From contig NZ_WKKA01000001.1 of the NCBI RefSeq assembly GCF_009674885.1, positions 613,494-677,493 of the forward strand: a stretch of DNA of 64,000 bases, given 5' to 3'. The position numbers were made by a program, and so were the translations under genes. Below are positions 35,809 to 45,704 of this stretch, in pieces; the stretch's first letter is position 1, and every line of letters starts with the position of its first letter. The notes under the pieces were generated by a model. That model saw only the letters and a program-made list of their open reading frames with translations, ran no database searches and had not been told where the DNA came from. This DNA comes from Paracoccus sp. S-4012. GTDB lineage: Bacteria > Pseudomonadota > Alphaproteobacteria > Rhodobacterales > Rhodobacteraceae.

Positions 35809-36165
35809 ATGGCCCGGCCGCGGATGACCCCAGACGAGAAGCGCCAGCGATGGGCGGTCCTGAACGTGACCGACGCCGAGCGGCGCGCCATCGAGAATGC
35901 TGCCGCGGCAGCGCACCAGTCCGTCAACCGGTTCATCCTCGCCCGCACGCTTTCCGGTTCTTCGGTCGTGCGGGCCGATTGGCAGCAGAACGTCGCCAGG
36001 CTCGGCATCGCGGTCCGGCTTCTCGAGGAGATCGCTACCGAGGTCAGGACGCAGGCGGGTCCGCTCTATGCGCTGCGCATTGCCCTCGAGCTGCGCCGCG
36101 TCGAGGCGGCGCTGATGGAACCGACCCTGTCCTCGGCGGCCGACGCGGTCAGTTCGGAATGCTGA
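35809..36165 (+). CDS. MobC-like mobilisation / relaxosome accessory protein
   Basis: The 118-residue protein has a ribbon-helix-helix-like N-terminus with a beta strand (RWAVLNVTDAERRAIENAA) followed by AHQSVNRFILART, typical of MobC and related relaxosome proteins that bind oriT and open the DNA. The second half is helical. ATG 35809 is used; GTG 35800 is possible. It overlaps the relaxase start by 7 bases, the classic coupling of mobC and relaxase genes. A DUF1778-like antitoxin is the main alternative, but the neighbouring relaxase favours mobilisation. Confidence 0.65.
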   Translation: MARPRMTPDEKRQRWAVLNVTDAERRAIENAAAAAHQSVNRFILARTLSGSSVVRADWQQNVARLGIAVRLLEEIATEVRTQAGPLYALRIALELRRVEAALMEPTLSSAADAVSSEC

Positions 36166-38243
36166 TATCGTTCTCGCAGCATACCGGCGCCGGGGAGGGG
36201 GCGCAGGCCGGTCGAGCCCTGACGGACTACATGGACGCGCCCGCAGTCGTGAAGAGTTCGCCGGCCGGCCGGCGCCTTCTCGTGCGTCGCGACCCTATTC
36301 CCGAGATCCTGCTGGGGCGCGCTGACCTGCTGCGCGCGTCGATCCGCAGTCTCGGCTTCGTTCACCGCTACAGCTCGGCGGTCATGTCATTCGCCCGCGT
36401 CGACATCGACGTGGCTGCGTTCAATGCCGGTGATCCCGAACTCCGCGGACAGGTCGATGTCGCGCTCCGTCTCTTCTTCATGGTGGCGTTTGCCGGGATC
36501 GCCGAACACTGCCGGCCGCCGGCCTATGTCACGACGCACACCCATACCGGTCGGCTCGAGCTGAACGTTGCGGTGTCTCGCGGCATCCTGACGCCGCAAG
36601 GCGCCCTCCGCAGCATCAACCCCCATCCGCCGCGGCGCGGCAGCGCCGAGCTCTGGGCGGCGCTGCAGGACGCTCTGAATCATCGCTTCAGCTGGGCGGA
36701 TCCTGGTGATCCGGCACGGGCTCGCCAGCTGATCCTGCCGGACTGGGAGCTGAAGCATGCGGCCGAGGCGAACCGCGCCGGATGCCTGCCCAGCCTCGAC
36801 ATCCGGCAGGTTTATCATGATCGGATCCGGCGGGTGATCGGCGACAGGCGCATCGGCAGCCGCGAAGCTCTGCTCGAAATCCTTGCCGAGAAGCGTTCCG
36901 AACTCGGGTTCTCGGTTGCCCGGACCTCGACGCGCGCGATCACGGTTGCCGCGCCGGGCTTCGGTCGGGAGCATCATGTCCGCCTCGAGGGACCGCTCTA
37001 TGGCGCCACCCCCCGTCTGACCTTCTCCGAGCCGGGCGGGCAGGGCATGGAGCGGCTGAGGGTCGAACGACTCGAGCAGATGCGCACCGCGCTGCCGCGG
37101 CTGCAACGCGCATGGGAGCGCCGCGCCCTGGAGAACCAGGCCCGCTTCGATTTCCGGGATGACACCGCGCTCACCTGTGACGTCGTGAAGCTGCTCGGCG
37201 CCGGGCCGGCCCGGCCGGCTCTCATTCCGCTGCGGCACCATCGCCTTGCCGCCATCGCGGCGACACCTCGCGCTGAAAGGAGCCCGACCCATGAAACCGA
37301 TGAGATTGTCTCCGATGGACCAGCTGCTGCTCGACACGGTCCACCGCATCGAGGCCGAGTGGCGGGCCCGCGAGGTCAGGCTCCTGAAAGAGATTGGCAG
37401 CTTGCGCCGGGGGATGGCAGCGCGGGACGAAGCGATCGCAAACTTGACCGCCTTGCTCGACGAGTGGCTGGACCCGTCGGAGCTGCCGCGGTCCTGAGAA
37501 CCCTGACGATACGCTTGACGTCCCTGCGCGAGCAACTGGCCGAGGCCCTGCATGACCTGTGGTTCGGGCTGGTCCTCGATCTGCCGCAGAGGCCAACACC
37601 CCCCGCGTCATCAATGACGGAAGGAAATCGGAATGACCGACACGAACCTGCGGGAGATCAACCAGTCTCTCCGCTCCTTGATCACGGCCTTTCAGTCCCT
37701 GGAAGAAATGCTCAGGGCAGGGACGGACGGCGCGCAGGACCGCAGGGAGGCGTTCCTGCAGATCCTGGGCGGGCTGGCGAACCGGATCGAGCGCGCCGTC
37801 GACCTGCTGGAGCGCCAGACAGCGGGAGAGGAGCGGCTGGCCAGGTGCGAGAAGATGCTCGGGATCATCATGGCCCGGCAACTCCACGACCGGGAGCGCG
37901 AAGCCCTGCTCCACGACGTGGTCGAGAACCTGATCTCCCGTCTCGACGAACCGCTGGGCGACTGACTCTGATCGACATCATTCGCGAGGTTGCCGCAGCG
38001 GTGGATGCGGTCGCGCCCGACGCCCGGTTCAGGGTCAGGAGACAGGGTCGTGGCGCCGAGGTGAGCGTCAACGGCATTCGCCTGCAGCTCCGCGACGGCC
38101 AGCTGATGGTTCTCGGCGATGGCGGGCAGCCGGTTATCGCCGCGGCGCTCAAGGAGAGCCTGTCCGTGCGGCTCCGCCTCAGCACTGGCGAGCCGCGCCC
38201 CATGGAAGCGGGAACCTCGTTGACGGATGGGTTCGAACCGTGA
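36159..38243 (+). CDS. Relaxase / mobilisation nuclease
   Basis: Relaxases nick oriT and pilot DNA into the recipient. The first ~360 residues look like a relaxase of the HTHTGRxE type: FVHRYSSAVMSFA near 67, THTHTGRLELNVA with metal-ligand histidines H127 and H129, and SINPHPPRRGS soon after, as in MobA/MobL-like proteins. The frame stays open for 694 codons, but from about 37290 codon use shifts to another frame that holds two small genes (37291-37497 and 37633-37965). It looks coding again from about 37968 (LIDIIREVAAAVDAVAPDA). The true C-terminus is thus doubtful: a lost stop, a frameshift or overlapping genes. No coupling protein or secretion genes are present, so transfer would need a helper. 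Confidence 0.6.
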   Translation: MLISFSQHTGAGEGAQAGRALTDYMDAPAVVKSSPAGRRLLVRRDPIPEILLGRADLLRASIRSLGFVHRYSSAVMSFARVDIDVAAFNAGDPELRGQVDVALRLFFMVAFAGIAEHCRPPAYVTTHTHTGRLELNVAVSRGILTPQGALRSINPHPPRRGSAELWAALQDALNHRFSWADPGDPARARQLILPDWELKHAAEANRAGCLPSLDIRQVYHDRIRRVIGDRRIGSREALLEILAEKRSELGFSVARTSTRAITVAAPGFGREHHVRLEGPLYGATPRLTFSEPGGQGMERLRVERLEQMRTALPRLQRAWERRALENQARFDFRDDTALTCDVVKLLGAGPARPALIPLRHHRLAAIAATPRAERSPTHETDEIVSDGPAAARHGPPHRGRVAGPRGQAPERDWQLAPGDGSAGRSDRKLDRLARRVAGPVGAAAVLRTLTIRLTSLREQLAEALHDLWFGLVLDLPQRPTPPASSMTEGNRNDRHEPAGDQPVSPLLDHGLSVPGRNAQGRDGRRAGPQGGVPADPGRAGEPDRARRRPAGAPDSGRGAAGQVREDARDHHGPATPRPGARSPAPRRGREPDLPSRRTAGRLTLIDIIREVAAAVDAVAPDARFRVRRQGRGAEVSVNGIRLQLRDGQLMVLGDGGQPVIAAALKESLSVRLRLSTGEPRPMEAGTSLTDGFEP
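37291..37497 (+). CDS. Small coiled-coil protein within the relaxase open frame
   Basis: The 68-residue product is strongly helical (LLLDTVHRIEAEWRAREVRL, then LRRGMAARDEAIANLTALLD). A strong ribosome site, AAAGGAG, lies 8 bases before the ATG, and codon use in this frame is better than in the overlapping relaxase frame. I do not recognise a family. It could be a relaxosome helper. Confidence 0.5.
   Translation: MKPMRLSPMDQLLLDTVHRIEAEWRAREVRLLKEIGSLRRGMAARDEAIANLTALLDEWLDPSELPRS
37633..37965 (+). CDS. Small helical protein within the relaxase open frame
   Basis: The 110-residue product is a predicted helical protein (MTDTNLREINQSLRSLITAF at the start, ILGGLANRIERAVDLLERQ in the middle). 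AAGGAA precedes the ATG. Like its neighbour it is read in a frame offset from the relaxase frame and has normal high-GC codon use. Unknown function. A further coding-like stretch, 37968-38243, follows at once in the relaxase frame without a clear ATG. Confidence 0.5.
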   Translation: MTDTNLREINQSLRSLITAFQSLEEMLRAGTDGAQDRREAFLQILGGLANRIERAVDLLERQTAGEERLARCEKMLGIIMARQLHDREREALLHDVVENLISRLDEPLGD

Positions 38244-38357
38244 GGGCGGACTCGGCCATGCTCCTCGTTGCCTGACAACGCCAGGCATTGTTCGGGCTGG
38301 TGGTTCCCTTCCCCTGAATGGCTCGGCTACACCCGGTGCAGGACGACGGGGGACGAG

Positions 38358-39989
38358 ATGCCGATACTGCACTGGCTGACGCGGGAGGCGGATCTGCGGA
38401 CGGCCGCGCAGGTGCCGTTCCGGCTGCTGACCGAGGAGCCCGCGCTATCCCACGGCGCGCAGGCTTCCGGCGGCGAGGACGGGCTGCTGGTGCAGGGCGA
38501 CAATCTGGAGGCGCTGAAGGCGCTGCTGCCGTTCTATGCGGGGCGGGTGAAATGCATCTATATCGACCCGCCCTATAACACCCGCTCGGCCTTCGAGCAT
38601 TACGACGACAATCTGGAACACGCGCAATGGCTGGGGATGATCGTGCCCCGGTTGATGCTGCTGCGCGAGTTCCTGTCCGAGGACGGCAGCATCTGGGTGC
38701 ATCTTGACGATAACGAGGCGCACTACCTTAAATCAATTCTAGACGAAACGCTCGGCCGAAGGAATTTCGTGGCCAACATCATCTGGCAGAAGTCCTATGC
38801 CGTCAGAAGCAATGCAGAATTTGTCTCCACATCAACGGAACACATCCTGTGGTATTGCAAGGATCGAGCACGGTTCAGCCCCAACAACGTGCCTCGCAAG
38901 CAAGAACAAACCGATCGGTTCAGTAACCCTGATGATGACCCACGCGGACCTTGGCAGTCAATAACCTTTACCATCAGTTTGCTTTCAGGTGCGCGGGGAC
39001 GACAGTTTGCGAAAACAGGAAAATCAGAGAACCTGTATCCGATAATCACTCCGTCCGGTAATAAGGTCTTGCCGCCTCCGGGCCGTTGCTGGGCGCGGAG
39101 CGAGGGCAACTACATGGCTCTTCGCAACGATGACCGTTTATGGTTTGGGCCAGCAGGAGACCGCGCTCCACGCCTGAAAATGTTTCTCGCGGAAGCGGAC
39201 GAGGGAGTCATACCGGTGACCCTCTGGGCCGGTGGCGACGAATACGGATATAATCAAGACGGCGCCCGCGAACTTGCAGCATTGGGGATCAATTTTCCAA
39301 CCCCCAAACCCGAACGCCTGATCCGGCGCATCCTCCATATCGCCACCAATCCCGGCGACCTTGTGCTCGACAGCTTCCTCGGCTCGGGGACCACGGCCGC
39401 CGTCGCCCACAAGATGGGCCGGCGCTGGATCGGGGTCGAGATGGGCGACCACGCCCGCACCCATTGCGCCACCCGGCTGCGGAAGGTGATCGAGGGCGAA
39501 CAGGGCGGCATCAGCAAGGACGTGGGCTGGCAGGGCGGCGGCGGCTTCCGCTTCGTGACGCTCGGGCCGCGCGTCTATGACGAGAACGGCGTGATCGCGC
39601 CCGAGGTGCGCTTTGCCGACCTCGCCCGGCATGTCTGGTTCTCGGAAACCCGCCGCCCGCTGGACGGGGTGCCCGACAAGCCCCTGTTGGGCATCGTCAG
39701 CCCTCCGCCCCGCGCCGAGGTGCCGGAGGATGAGGGCGAGGCGCCCCCGCCCCCTGCCGACCGCGCGGTGGCGCTGCTGTTCAACGGCATCCTCAAGGAC
39801 CGCAGCCCGCAGGGTGGCAACGTGCTGACCCGCGCCACGCTGGCCCTGATCCGCGAGGCCCTGCCGCAGGGCTTCACCGGCACGCTGACCGTCTATGCCA
39901 CCGCCTGCCGCCTGTCGCCCGCGACGCTGAAGCGCGAGCGGGTGCAGTTCCGCCAGACCCCCTATGACCTGAACGCGGGGGGTCTGTGA
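38358..39989 (+). CDS. Type III-like DNA methyltransferase (second Mod)
   Basis: The 543-residue beta-class N6-adenine or N4-cytosine methyltransferase shows DPPY at 70-73 (IYIDPPYNTRSAF), the S-adenosylmethionine motif FLGSG at 340-344 (DSFLGSGTTAA) and a variable, lower-GC target-recognition region between them. A C-terminal extension of about 170 residues follows. GGGGGACGAG lies before ATG 38358, which is why I reject the 30-codon longer frame. Its stop overlaps the start of the helicase-nuclease downstream. It is distinct in sequence from the Mod at 24031-26010. Confidence 0.9.
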   Translation: MPILHWLTREADLRTAAQVPFRLLTEEPALSHGAQASGGEDGLLVQGDNLEALKALLPFYAGRVKCIYIDPPYNTRSAFEHYDDNLEHAQWLGMIVPRLMLLREFLSEDGSIWVHLDDNEAHYLKSILDETLGRRNFVANIIWQKSYAVRSNAEFVSTSTEHILWYCKDRARFSPNNVPRKQEQTDRFSNPDDDPRGPWQSITFTISLLSGARGRQFAKTGKSENLYPIITPSGNKVLPPPGRCWARSEGNYMALRNDDRLWFGPAGDRAPRLKMFLAEADEGVIPVTLWAGGDEYGYNQDGARELAALGINFPTPKPERLIRRILHIATNPGDLVLDSFLGSGTTAAVAHKMGRRWIGVEMGDHARTHCATRLRKVIEGEQGGISKDVGWQGGGGFRFVTLGPRVYDENGVIAPEVRFADLARHVWFSETRRPLDGVPDKPLLGIVSPPPRAEVPEDEGEAPPPPADRAVALLFNGILKDRSPQGGNVLTRATLALIREALPQGFTGTLTVYATACRLSPATLKRERVQFRQTPYDLNAGGL

Positions 39990-42694
39990 TGGAGCTGAAA
40001 CGCTATCAGCAGGCGACGCTGGACGCGCTCGACCGTTTCCTGACCCGCGCCCCGGCAACTGGCCCGGCCGAGGCCTTCGCCCACGAGGTCGCGCATCAGG
40101 AACGCGCGGCGGTCCCCGCGGGCGAGCCTCTGCCGGCCCGTAAGCCCTATCAACCGCTGACCGGGCTGCCGGAGGTGCCTTACGTCTGCCTGCGCCTGCC
40201 CACCGGCGGCGGCAAGACGCTGCTGGCGGCGGAATCGGTGCGGCTGTGGTCCCAGGTCGCGGCCCGGCCGCATCCTCTGGTGCTGTGGTTCGTGTCCTCG
40301 ACCGCGATCAAGGACCAGACGCTTGACGCGCTGAGTGACCGCACCCACGCCTATCGCCGCCGTCTGGACGCGGCGTTCAACGGGCGGGTGCGGGTGTTCG
40401 ACATCGAAGCCTTCGACATGCTGACCCCGGCGGATCTGGCGCAGAACGCCTGCGTGATCGTCTCCACCATCCAGGCGTTCCGTGTCGGCAATACCTCGGG
40501 CCGCCGCGTCTATGCCCATCACGAGGCGCTGGAGCCGTTCTTTTCCGCCCTGCCGGCCGAAGGGATGGAGCGGGTGTCGCGGGAAGAAGCGGCCGAAAGC
40601 CCGCTGCTGACCGAAGGCACGGTGAAGTTCAGCCTTGCCAACCTGCTCTATCACCACCGCCCGCTGATGTTGGTTGACGAGGCGCATAACGCCGTCACGG
40701 GCCTGTCGCGCGAGGTGCAGGCCCGCGTGCGGCCGGCAGCGGTGATCGAGTTCACCGCGACGCCCAGGGACCGCAACAACATCCTGTTCAGCGTGACCGC
40801 GACGGCGCTGAAGGACGAGCAGATGATCAAGCTGCCGATCCGCCTGCGCCCGCATGGCGACTGGCGCGCGGCCGTCGATGGCGCGCTGCGGACGCGCGCG
40901 ATGCTGGAAGAAAAGGCGAGGCGCGACAAGGACCACATCCGCCCGGTGGTGCTGTATCAGGCGCAGCCGAAAGGCCGAGAGCCGACGGTGGAACAGATCC
41001 GCGACTATCTGGTCGGGCGGTTGGTCCCGCCCGGCTGGATCAAGATCGCCACCGGCGACCGGCGCGAGCTGGACGGCGTGAACCTGCGCGATCCTTCGGA
41101 GCCCACGCGCCACGTCATCACCGTGCAGGCGCTGCGCGAGGGCTGGGACTGTCCCTCAGCTTATGTGCTGTGCGCGACGCAGAAGCTGCGAAGCTCCACC
41201 GCGGTCGAGCAGCTTCTGGGCCGCGTATTGCGGATGCCCTATGCAGAACGCCGTAAGGACCCGGCGCTGAACATGGCCTACGCGCATGTGTCCGAACCCG
41301 AGTTCAACGAGACCGCGCAGGCACTGACAGACAAGCTAATCGGCATGGGCTTCACCGACGAAGAGGTCCGCGGTTCGGTCCAGCCGGACGGTCTGGCCGC
41401 CGATCAGGGGATGCTGTTCGACCCGACACCGGTCCGCCCGCAGCCGGTCTGGCAGGTGCCGCTGGCGGACTCTGAGGAGATCCGCGCGGTGCTGACGGAG
41501 ATGGCCGAGGACGGCGTCGAATGGACGCCCGCCCCCGACCGCAGCCTGACCGCGGGGATCAAGGGCGAGGTGGCCCCCGCGGTGGCCGAACGCCTGATCG
41601 CCATGACCTCGGAACCTGACCGCCCGACGCTGCGCGCAGCGCTGGAAAAGCACCGCGAGAAGGTCGAGCAGCGCCGCTCGCCCGCCGAACGCGGCGCGGT
41701 GATCGACGTGCCGCTGCTGTTCGCCTTGGTGGATGGCGAATTGGTCCCCGCCGACACAGATAGCCTGATGGAGCTCTCGGACTGGTCGCTGAGCGAAGCC
41801 TCCGCCTGCCTGGGCGAGGACGACCTGAACTTCCAGCGCCATGACGAGGTGCTGGAGATCGACCTCGACGGCGAAAGGCTGGTCTATTCCCGCACGACCA
41901 TGACGCAGCCCGCATTGCAGGGCTTCGGCACGGTCGATGACGACAGCCTGGCCGCGACGCTGGTGCAATGGCTGGAACGCGCCTGCCGCGCGCCGGATCT
42001 GCCGCAGGACCACCTGCGCGCTTGGATCAGCGCCGCCGTGGCGCATCTGCGCAGCCGCCGCGGAATGGCGGCCCAGACGCTGGCGGACTGGCAAGACGCC
42101 CTGTCCGCGAAATTGCGCCAGCGCATTGCCGAACAGCGCGATGCGGACCGCAGTGCGATCCGGCAGGCAGCACTGTTCGATGAAGGCGCTGCGCCGACGA
42201 TATCGCCGCACGGCACGATCCGCTTCGACGCCTCGACCTACCGCGATGTCGCGCTGACGCCGCTTAACCGGCTGCGCTTCCAGAAGCACCTGCTGGGCAA
42301 CGATGCAGTCCCGGCCTTCGATGGCGACGAGACGGGCGAGGAGTTCGCCTGCGCTCAGGCGCTCGACGCGCTGGAGCAGGTCGAGGTCTGGCTGCGCAAC
42401 ATCCCCCGCCATCGGGACAGCTTCTCGCTGCCGCTGCTGAAGGACAGGTTCTACCCCGACTTCGTGGCGAAGCTGACCGATGGGCGCCTGTTCGTCGTCG
42501 AATACAAGGGCGCGGACCGGGCTACCAACGAGGACACCCGCAACAAGACTCAGATCGGCGCCTGCTGGGCACTGGCGTCGGGGCATGTCTATGCCACAAT
42601 CGAGAAGGTGAAGCACGGTTTAGGCATGGCCGAGCAGATGCGGACGGCACTCAGGCTGGGCTCTAGGGAAACCATACTGAGCCGCGAGGGCTGA
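39989..42694 (+). CDS. Type III-like Res helicase-nuclease (second Res)
   Basis: The 901-residue protein has Walker A at 71-77 (PTGGGKT), a DEAH box at 230-233 (LVDEAHNAV), a motif VI-like block VEQLLGRVLRMPYA and a C-terminal PD-(D/E)xK-type site, FYPDFVAKLTDG followed by VVEYKGADRATNED. It begins inside the stop of the methyltransferase (TGATG), so the pair is translationally coupled. Together they form a complete type III-like restriction-modification unit on the mobilisable element, in addition to the one at 20.9-30.1 kb. Confidence 0.9.
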   Translation: MELKRYQQATLDALDRFLTRAPATGPAEAFAHEVAHQERAAVPAGEPLPARKPYQPLTGLPEVPYVCLRLPTGGGKTLLAAESVRLWSQVAARPHPLVLWFVSSTAIKDQTLDALSDRTHAYRRRLDAAFNGRVRVFDIEAFDMLTPADLAQNACVIVSTIQAFRVGNTSGRRVYAHHEALEPFFSALPAEGMERVSREEAAESPLLTEGTVKFSLANLLYHHRPLMLVDEAHNAVTGLSREVQARVRPAAVIEFTATPRDRNNILFSVTATALKDEQMIKLPIRLRPHGDWRAAVDGALRTRAMLEEKARRDKDHIRPVVLYQAQPKGREPTVEQIRDYLVGRLVPPGWIKIATGDRRELDGVNLRDPSEPTRHVITVQALREGWDCPSAYVLCATQKLRSSTAVEQLLGRVLRMPYAERRKDPALNMAYAHVSEPEFNETAQALTDKLIGMGFTDEEVRGSVQPDGLAADQGMLFDPTPVRPQPVWQVPLADSEEIRAVLTEMAEDGVEWTPAPDRSLTAGIKGEVAPAVAERLIAMTSEPDRPTLRAALEKHREKVEQRRSPAERGAVIDVPLLFALVDGELVPADTDSLMELSDWSLSEASACLGEDDLNFQRHDEVLEIDLDGERLVYSRTTMTQPALQGFGTVDDDSLAATLVQWLERACRAPDLPQDHLRAWISAAVAHLRSRRGMAAQTLADWQDALSAKLRQRIAEQRDADRSAIRQAALFDEGAAPTISPHGTIRFDASTYRDVALTPLNRLRFQKHLLGNDAVPAFDGDETGEEFACAQALDALEQVEVWLRNIPRHRDSFSLPLLKDRFYPDFVAKLTDGRLFVVEYKGADRATNEDTRNKTQIGACWALASGHVYATIEKVKHGLGMAEQMRTALRLGSRETILSREG

Positions 42695-43216
42695 ATCCTG
42701 TGCTGCGATGATGTCTTTCTGCGACACCTCCTATCGCCGTTCGGTGAACTTTCTTGCTGCCGATAGTGAGACAAGACTATCTACTCGGGGCTGGGAGTTC
42801 TTCTGCTCATCATGGGGAGAGGGCCTCCTGTGAACGCCTGCGTTGGGCGGAAAGCGGACCGACGGAATGCAGCGTAGCCGCCAGCGCGGACACGGGACGC
42901 AGTCATTGGTGCGCCGCGCAGTGACTGGCGGCGGGGAGCGCCTGGGCAGGACGCAGCCGTGTTCAGCCCTTCAGCAACTTACGCTGAAGCCAGCTTATTG
43001 CCGTTGACCGACCCGTGACTTCTGTGGAGCCGCACCGAAAGCGACGTTCTTCCAGTTGCCTGTGGTCCTGAGAGGAGCCACAAACCGATATCCGTGACTA
43101 CATTTCGGCTTACCAACGGCGAACATCCATTCGTATCAGCTTCGACCAAGTTCGGCGACTACCCGAACGGCGAGATAGGTCAAACGCTAAACCCGCTCTG
43201 ATATCTGAATAAATTT
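42695..43216. other. Intergenic region
   Basis: About 520 bases with no gene. A perfect 8-bp inverted repeat (GCCGCCAG / CTGGCGGC) near 42880-42935 is the only structure I notice, of unknown meaning. Confidence 0.35.
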
Positions 43217-44503
43217 TCAGAGGGTAGCTTGGATTTCCTTAATAAGATCTGTCTCGAATCGGCTGAGCCGCAGGCGACTAGTGTCCAGGCGGCGCAGCGC
43301 CGCAAGAACGGCGTCAAGATCGTTGCTGGCAGGAAGAATTTGCTCCAGCCGCGCCACGAGTTGCAAAGGAAGACCATATTCGTCGAGCGCGGCTAATGCT
43401 GGGGGCAGCATCAAATTCTCGACCCTGACTGCGAAGGGCGCGTAGGATCCTGCGGGAAGGCCAAGACGACCGAAAACCTCAGCTTGGATCCTCTCCAGTG
43501 CGGTGAGCGCGCGTGGGAAGTGGAACGATGCCCAATTGCGCAAGAAATCAAGCACGTTTTCCACCCGATCGCTCGGATCCGCAGGCGCCCGCGGACCCAG
43601 CGCTTGAGCCTGCGCCCTGATGAGCCCAGACGCCCCGAGCTGCCGCAGTTGCGTCAGCAGCAACGCGAGCTGGCGGCCATTGCGAACTACATCCCTCCCC
43701 GCGCTAGCGAGAAGAGTGTCGAACAGCAGATCGCAAACTTTATAGATTTGATCGTTAGACGGCTCCCCACGCCATGACAGTGCTGGATGCAACTCGCGCG
43801 CGTGAAGGCGGATGTGGCGGGCCAAGTCGATCTGCTGCTGCGGGTCTACGTGGGCATTGGCGCGGATCGTCTCAATGCTGAGATCCGGCTGCCGCTTCAG
43901 CTTATTGACGCGGCGTAGTCCTTCCCCACCGAGGTCTGCCTCGTCGAGTTGCACGAGAAGGCCGTCGGTTGCCGCGTCCGTCTGACTGAACGCAGGAAAG
44001 TCTACGTCGGGAAGATCGGCCTCAGGTGGCGCGTGGAAGAGGTGGACGGTGCCGACGAAGTGTCGGAACATCCTGCCTGATCGCCCTTGGATGTTGCGGT
44101 AGGTAAAATAGTCGAACGGCTTCTTCGATATCTTGTTATCGTAGATAACGACATGCTTGGCAGCAGTGTTGACGCCTTCAATCAGGGTCGACGTGCACAC
44201 GGGAAATCTCAGCGCACCACTGTTGAAGAGACGAACCTGTAACTGCGCGAGTGCACGAGGTAGCCGGCCATGATGAACACCGATGCCATTCGCCAGCGCG
44301 CGGGCGACGATCCAGTCCGGATGGAAATTGCGGCCCACCCAGTCCACCACGTCGGCTAAGGCCGGCTCCGCGGGTGTGACCTGCCGATCGACCATCACCT
44401 GTGCTACGCGACGCACGCTGCCCGGCGACTGACAATAGATGAGAGTTGAGCCGTCGAGTTCCTTCGTCAGGCGCACGAGCGCCTCGCGGGTTCCGCCAGT
44501 CAC
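43217..44503 (-). pseudogene. C-terminal half of a DEAD/DEAH helicase (5'-truncated)
   Basis: The 428-residue frame contains only the second RecA-like half of a superfamily 2 helicase: STLIYCQSPGSVRRVAQ near residue 20, GIGVHHGRLPRALAQLQ, the motif V-like CTSTLIEGVNTAAKHVV and motif VI-like YRNIQGRSGRMFRH. Walker A and DExH, which should lie in an N-terminal half of several hundred residues, are absent, and the sequence upstream is unrelated. It is probably the remains of a larger defence or repair helicase cut by a rearrangement near 44503. A product could still be made. Confidence 0.7.
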
Positions 44504-44509
44504 CTTACC

Positions 44510-44737
44510 GTGTTAGTCAGCGCGGCGAGCGTTGCAGCCGACGGACGCATCGCGGTCGAACCAGCGGGTGCCGACGCAGCGCTGCTGCTAGTCGAGCGCG
44601 GCGCCATGACGGCCCGCGAGCGCGCGGCGCAGGGCATTCCGCTCGCCGCAGGAATGGCGGCGCGGCTGGGGGAGCCAGCCGGCAGGCTCGACGTCACGAT
44701 CCTTGCCGCGCTCGGCTATGCCCGATGGATCAGGTAA
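44510..44737 (+). CDS. Hypothetical fragment
   Basis: A 75-residue frame (SVAADGRIAVEPAGADAALL, then LAAGMAARLGEPAGRLDVTI) with normal codon use and no recognisable family. It begins 7 bases from the break in the opposing helicase, so it is probably the 3' end of a gene cut by the same rearrangement rather than an intact gene. Confidence 0.35.
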   Translation: MLVSAASVAADGRIAVEPAGADAALLLVERGAMTARERAAQGIPLAAGMAARLGEPAGRLDVTILAALGYARWIR

Positions 44738-44800
44738 GTGTTGACGGGGCCAAGAGCTTGGCCGGAGATCAAGCGGAGGAACCGCAACAGCCTGCCAGGC

Positions 44801-45239
44801 TCACGCGTAGGCTCCAGAGCCAGGCGATCGAGGTAGTCGTTGAGAGCAGCGCCCTCGTCGGCCTCGACGAGAGCCTCTCCGGTTCGGCAGCCCAGGGCCG
44901 CATGGGCATCGATCGATACCATGCGAGAGCGTGAACATCGCCTCCAACCCAAGCCCGCACCCGGTCCAGGATCGCGATCGCCGCACGCTCGCGGCGCGTC
45001 GTCGTGGCAGCTCGGCGCCGCTGGGTCTGATTGATCGCTACCTTGGCCCCGGCGACCCGCTCAGCCATCTTGGCCCTGATCAGCTTCCGTGCCCGGGCGC
45101 GTTGATCGGGGTCAAGATTGCGGGAAGGGTCGATGAAATACGTGGTGCAGTCACGGCCCAGGGCATCCGAGCGCAGAGCGCGTCGGCCGGAGGCGTTTCG
45201 CCGATGAACATACAGCGTCTCTGCGCTTCTGCGGATCAT
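44801..45239 (-). pseudogene. Xre/MbcA/ParS-type antitoxin (DUF2384), broken
   Basis: The C-terminal toxin-binding domain of DUF2384 antitoxins can be pieced together from three frames: HALAWYRSMPM, then ALGCRTGEALVEADEGAALN and DYLDRLAL, then GAYA and a stop at 44801. At least two frameshifts break the gene, so no functional antitoxin is made. The expected RES-type toxin gene is not present. Confidence 0.6.
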
Positions 45240-45704
45240 CGTGATCTCCGAGAGGTGCAGACAAAGTGTCCCAAGGCGGGATCGGCCTCAAGCACCGAGT
45301 GCCAGAAAATCAGTGTCTTCGGCGCAGCCAAGATTCGGAGCCAAGGACTGAAACGGGAGCACGGCCGAGCCGGCATTCTGGCCGGCTTCAGGGCCGGTCC
45401 AGGGCCGCCAGGTGCACGATGACCGGGAGGCAGCTGCGACTCGATCCTTGAGGCTTGATCGAGTTAGGTGTATTTCGGTCACCGGGCGCGGAGACTTGCT
45501 GCCTCAGGACTCCGGAGTAACCACGGAAGTGACTGCGGGCACCGCTTCCGGCAGGCTCATCCTGGAAGCCCGAAAGCAAGTTCATTAGGCTAGGACGAGC
45601 CTCGGGATGCGCCTCTGGGTGGCCAGCGCATTGTCTGGTCAGCTTGGGGTAGGGCGCAATGATATACATATAGAGCCAAGGATACGCTGATCGGAGATTA
45701 TGCC
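45240..45704. other. Intergenic region
   Basis: About 465 bases between the broken antitoxin and the AbrB gene. No recognisable gene. An A/T-rich GATATACATATAG just upstream of 45705 may belong to the AbrB promoter. Confidence 0.35.
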
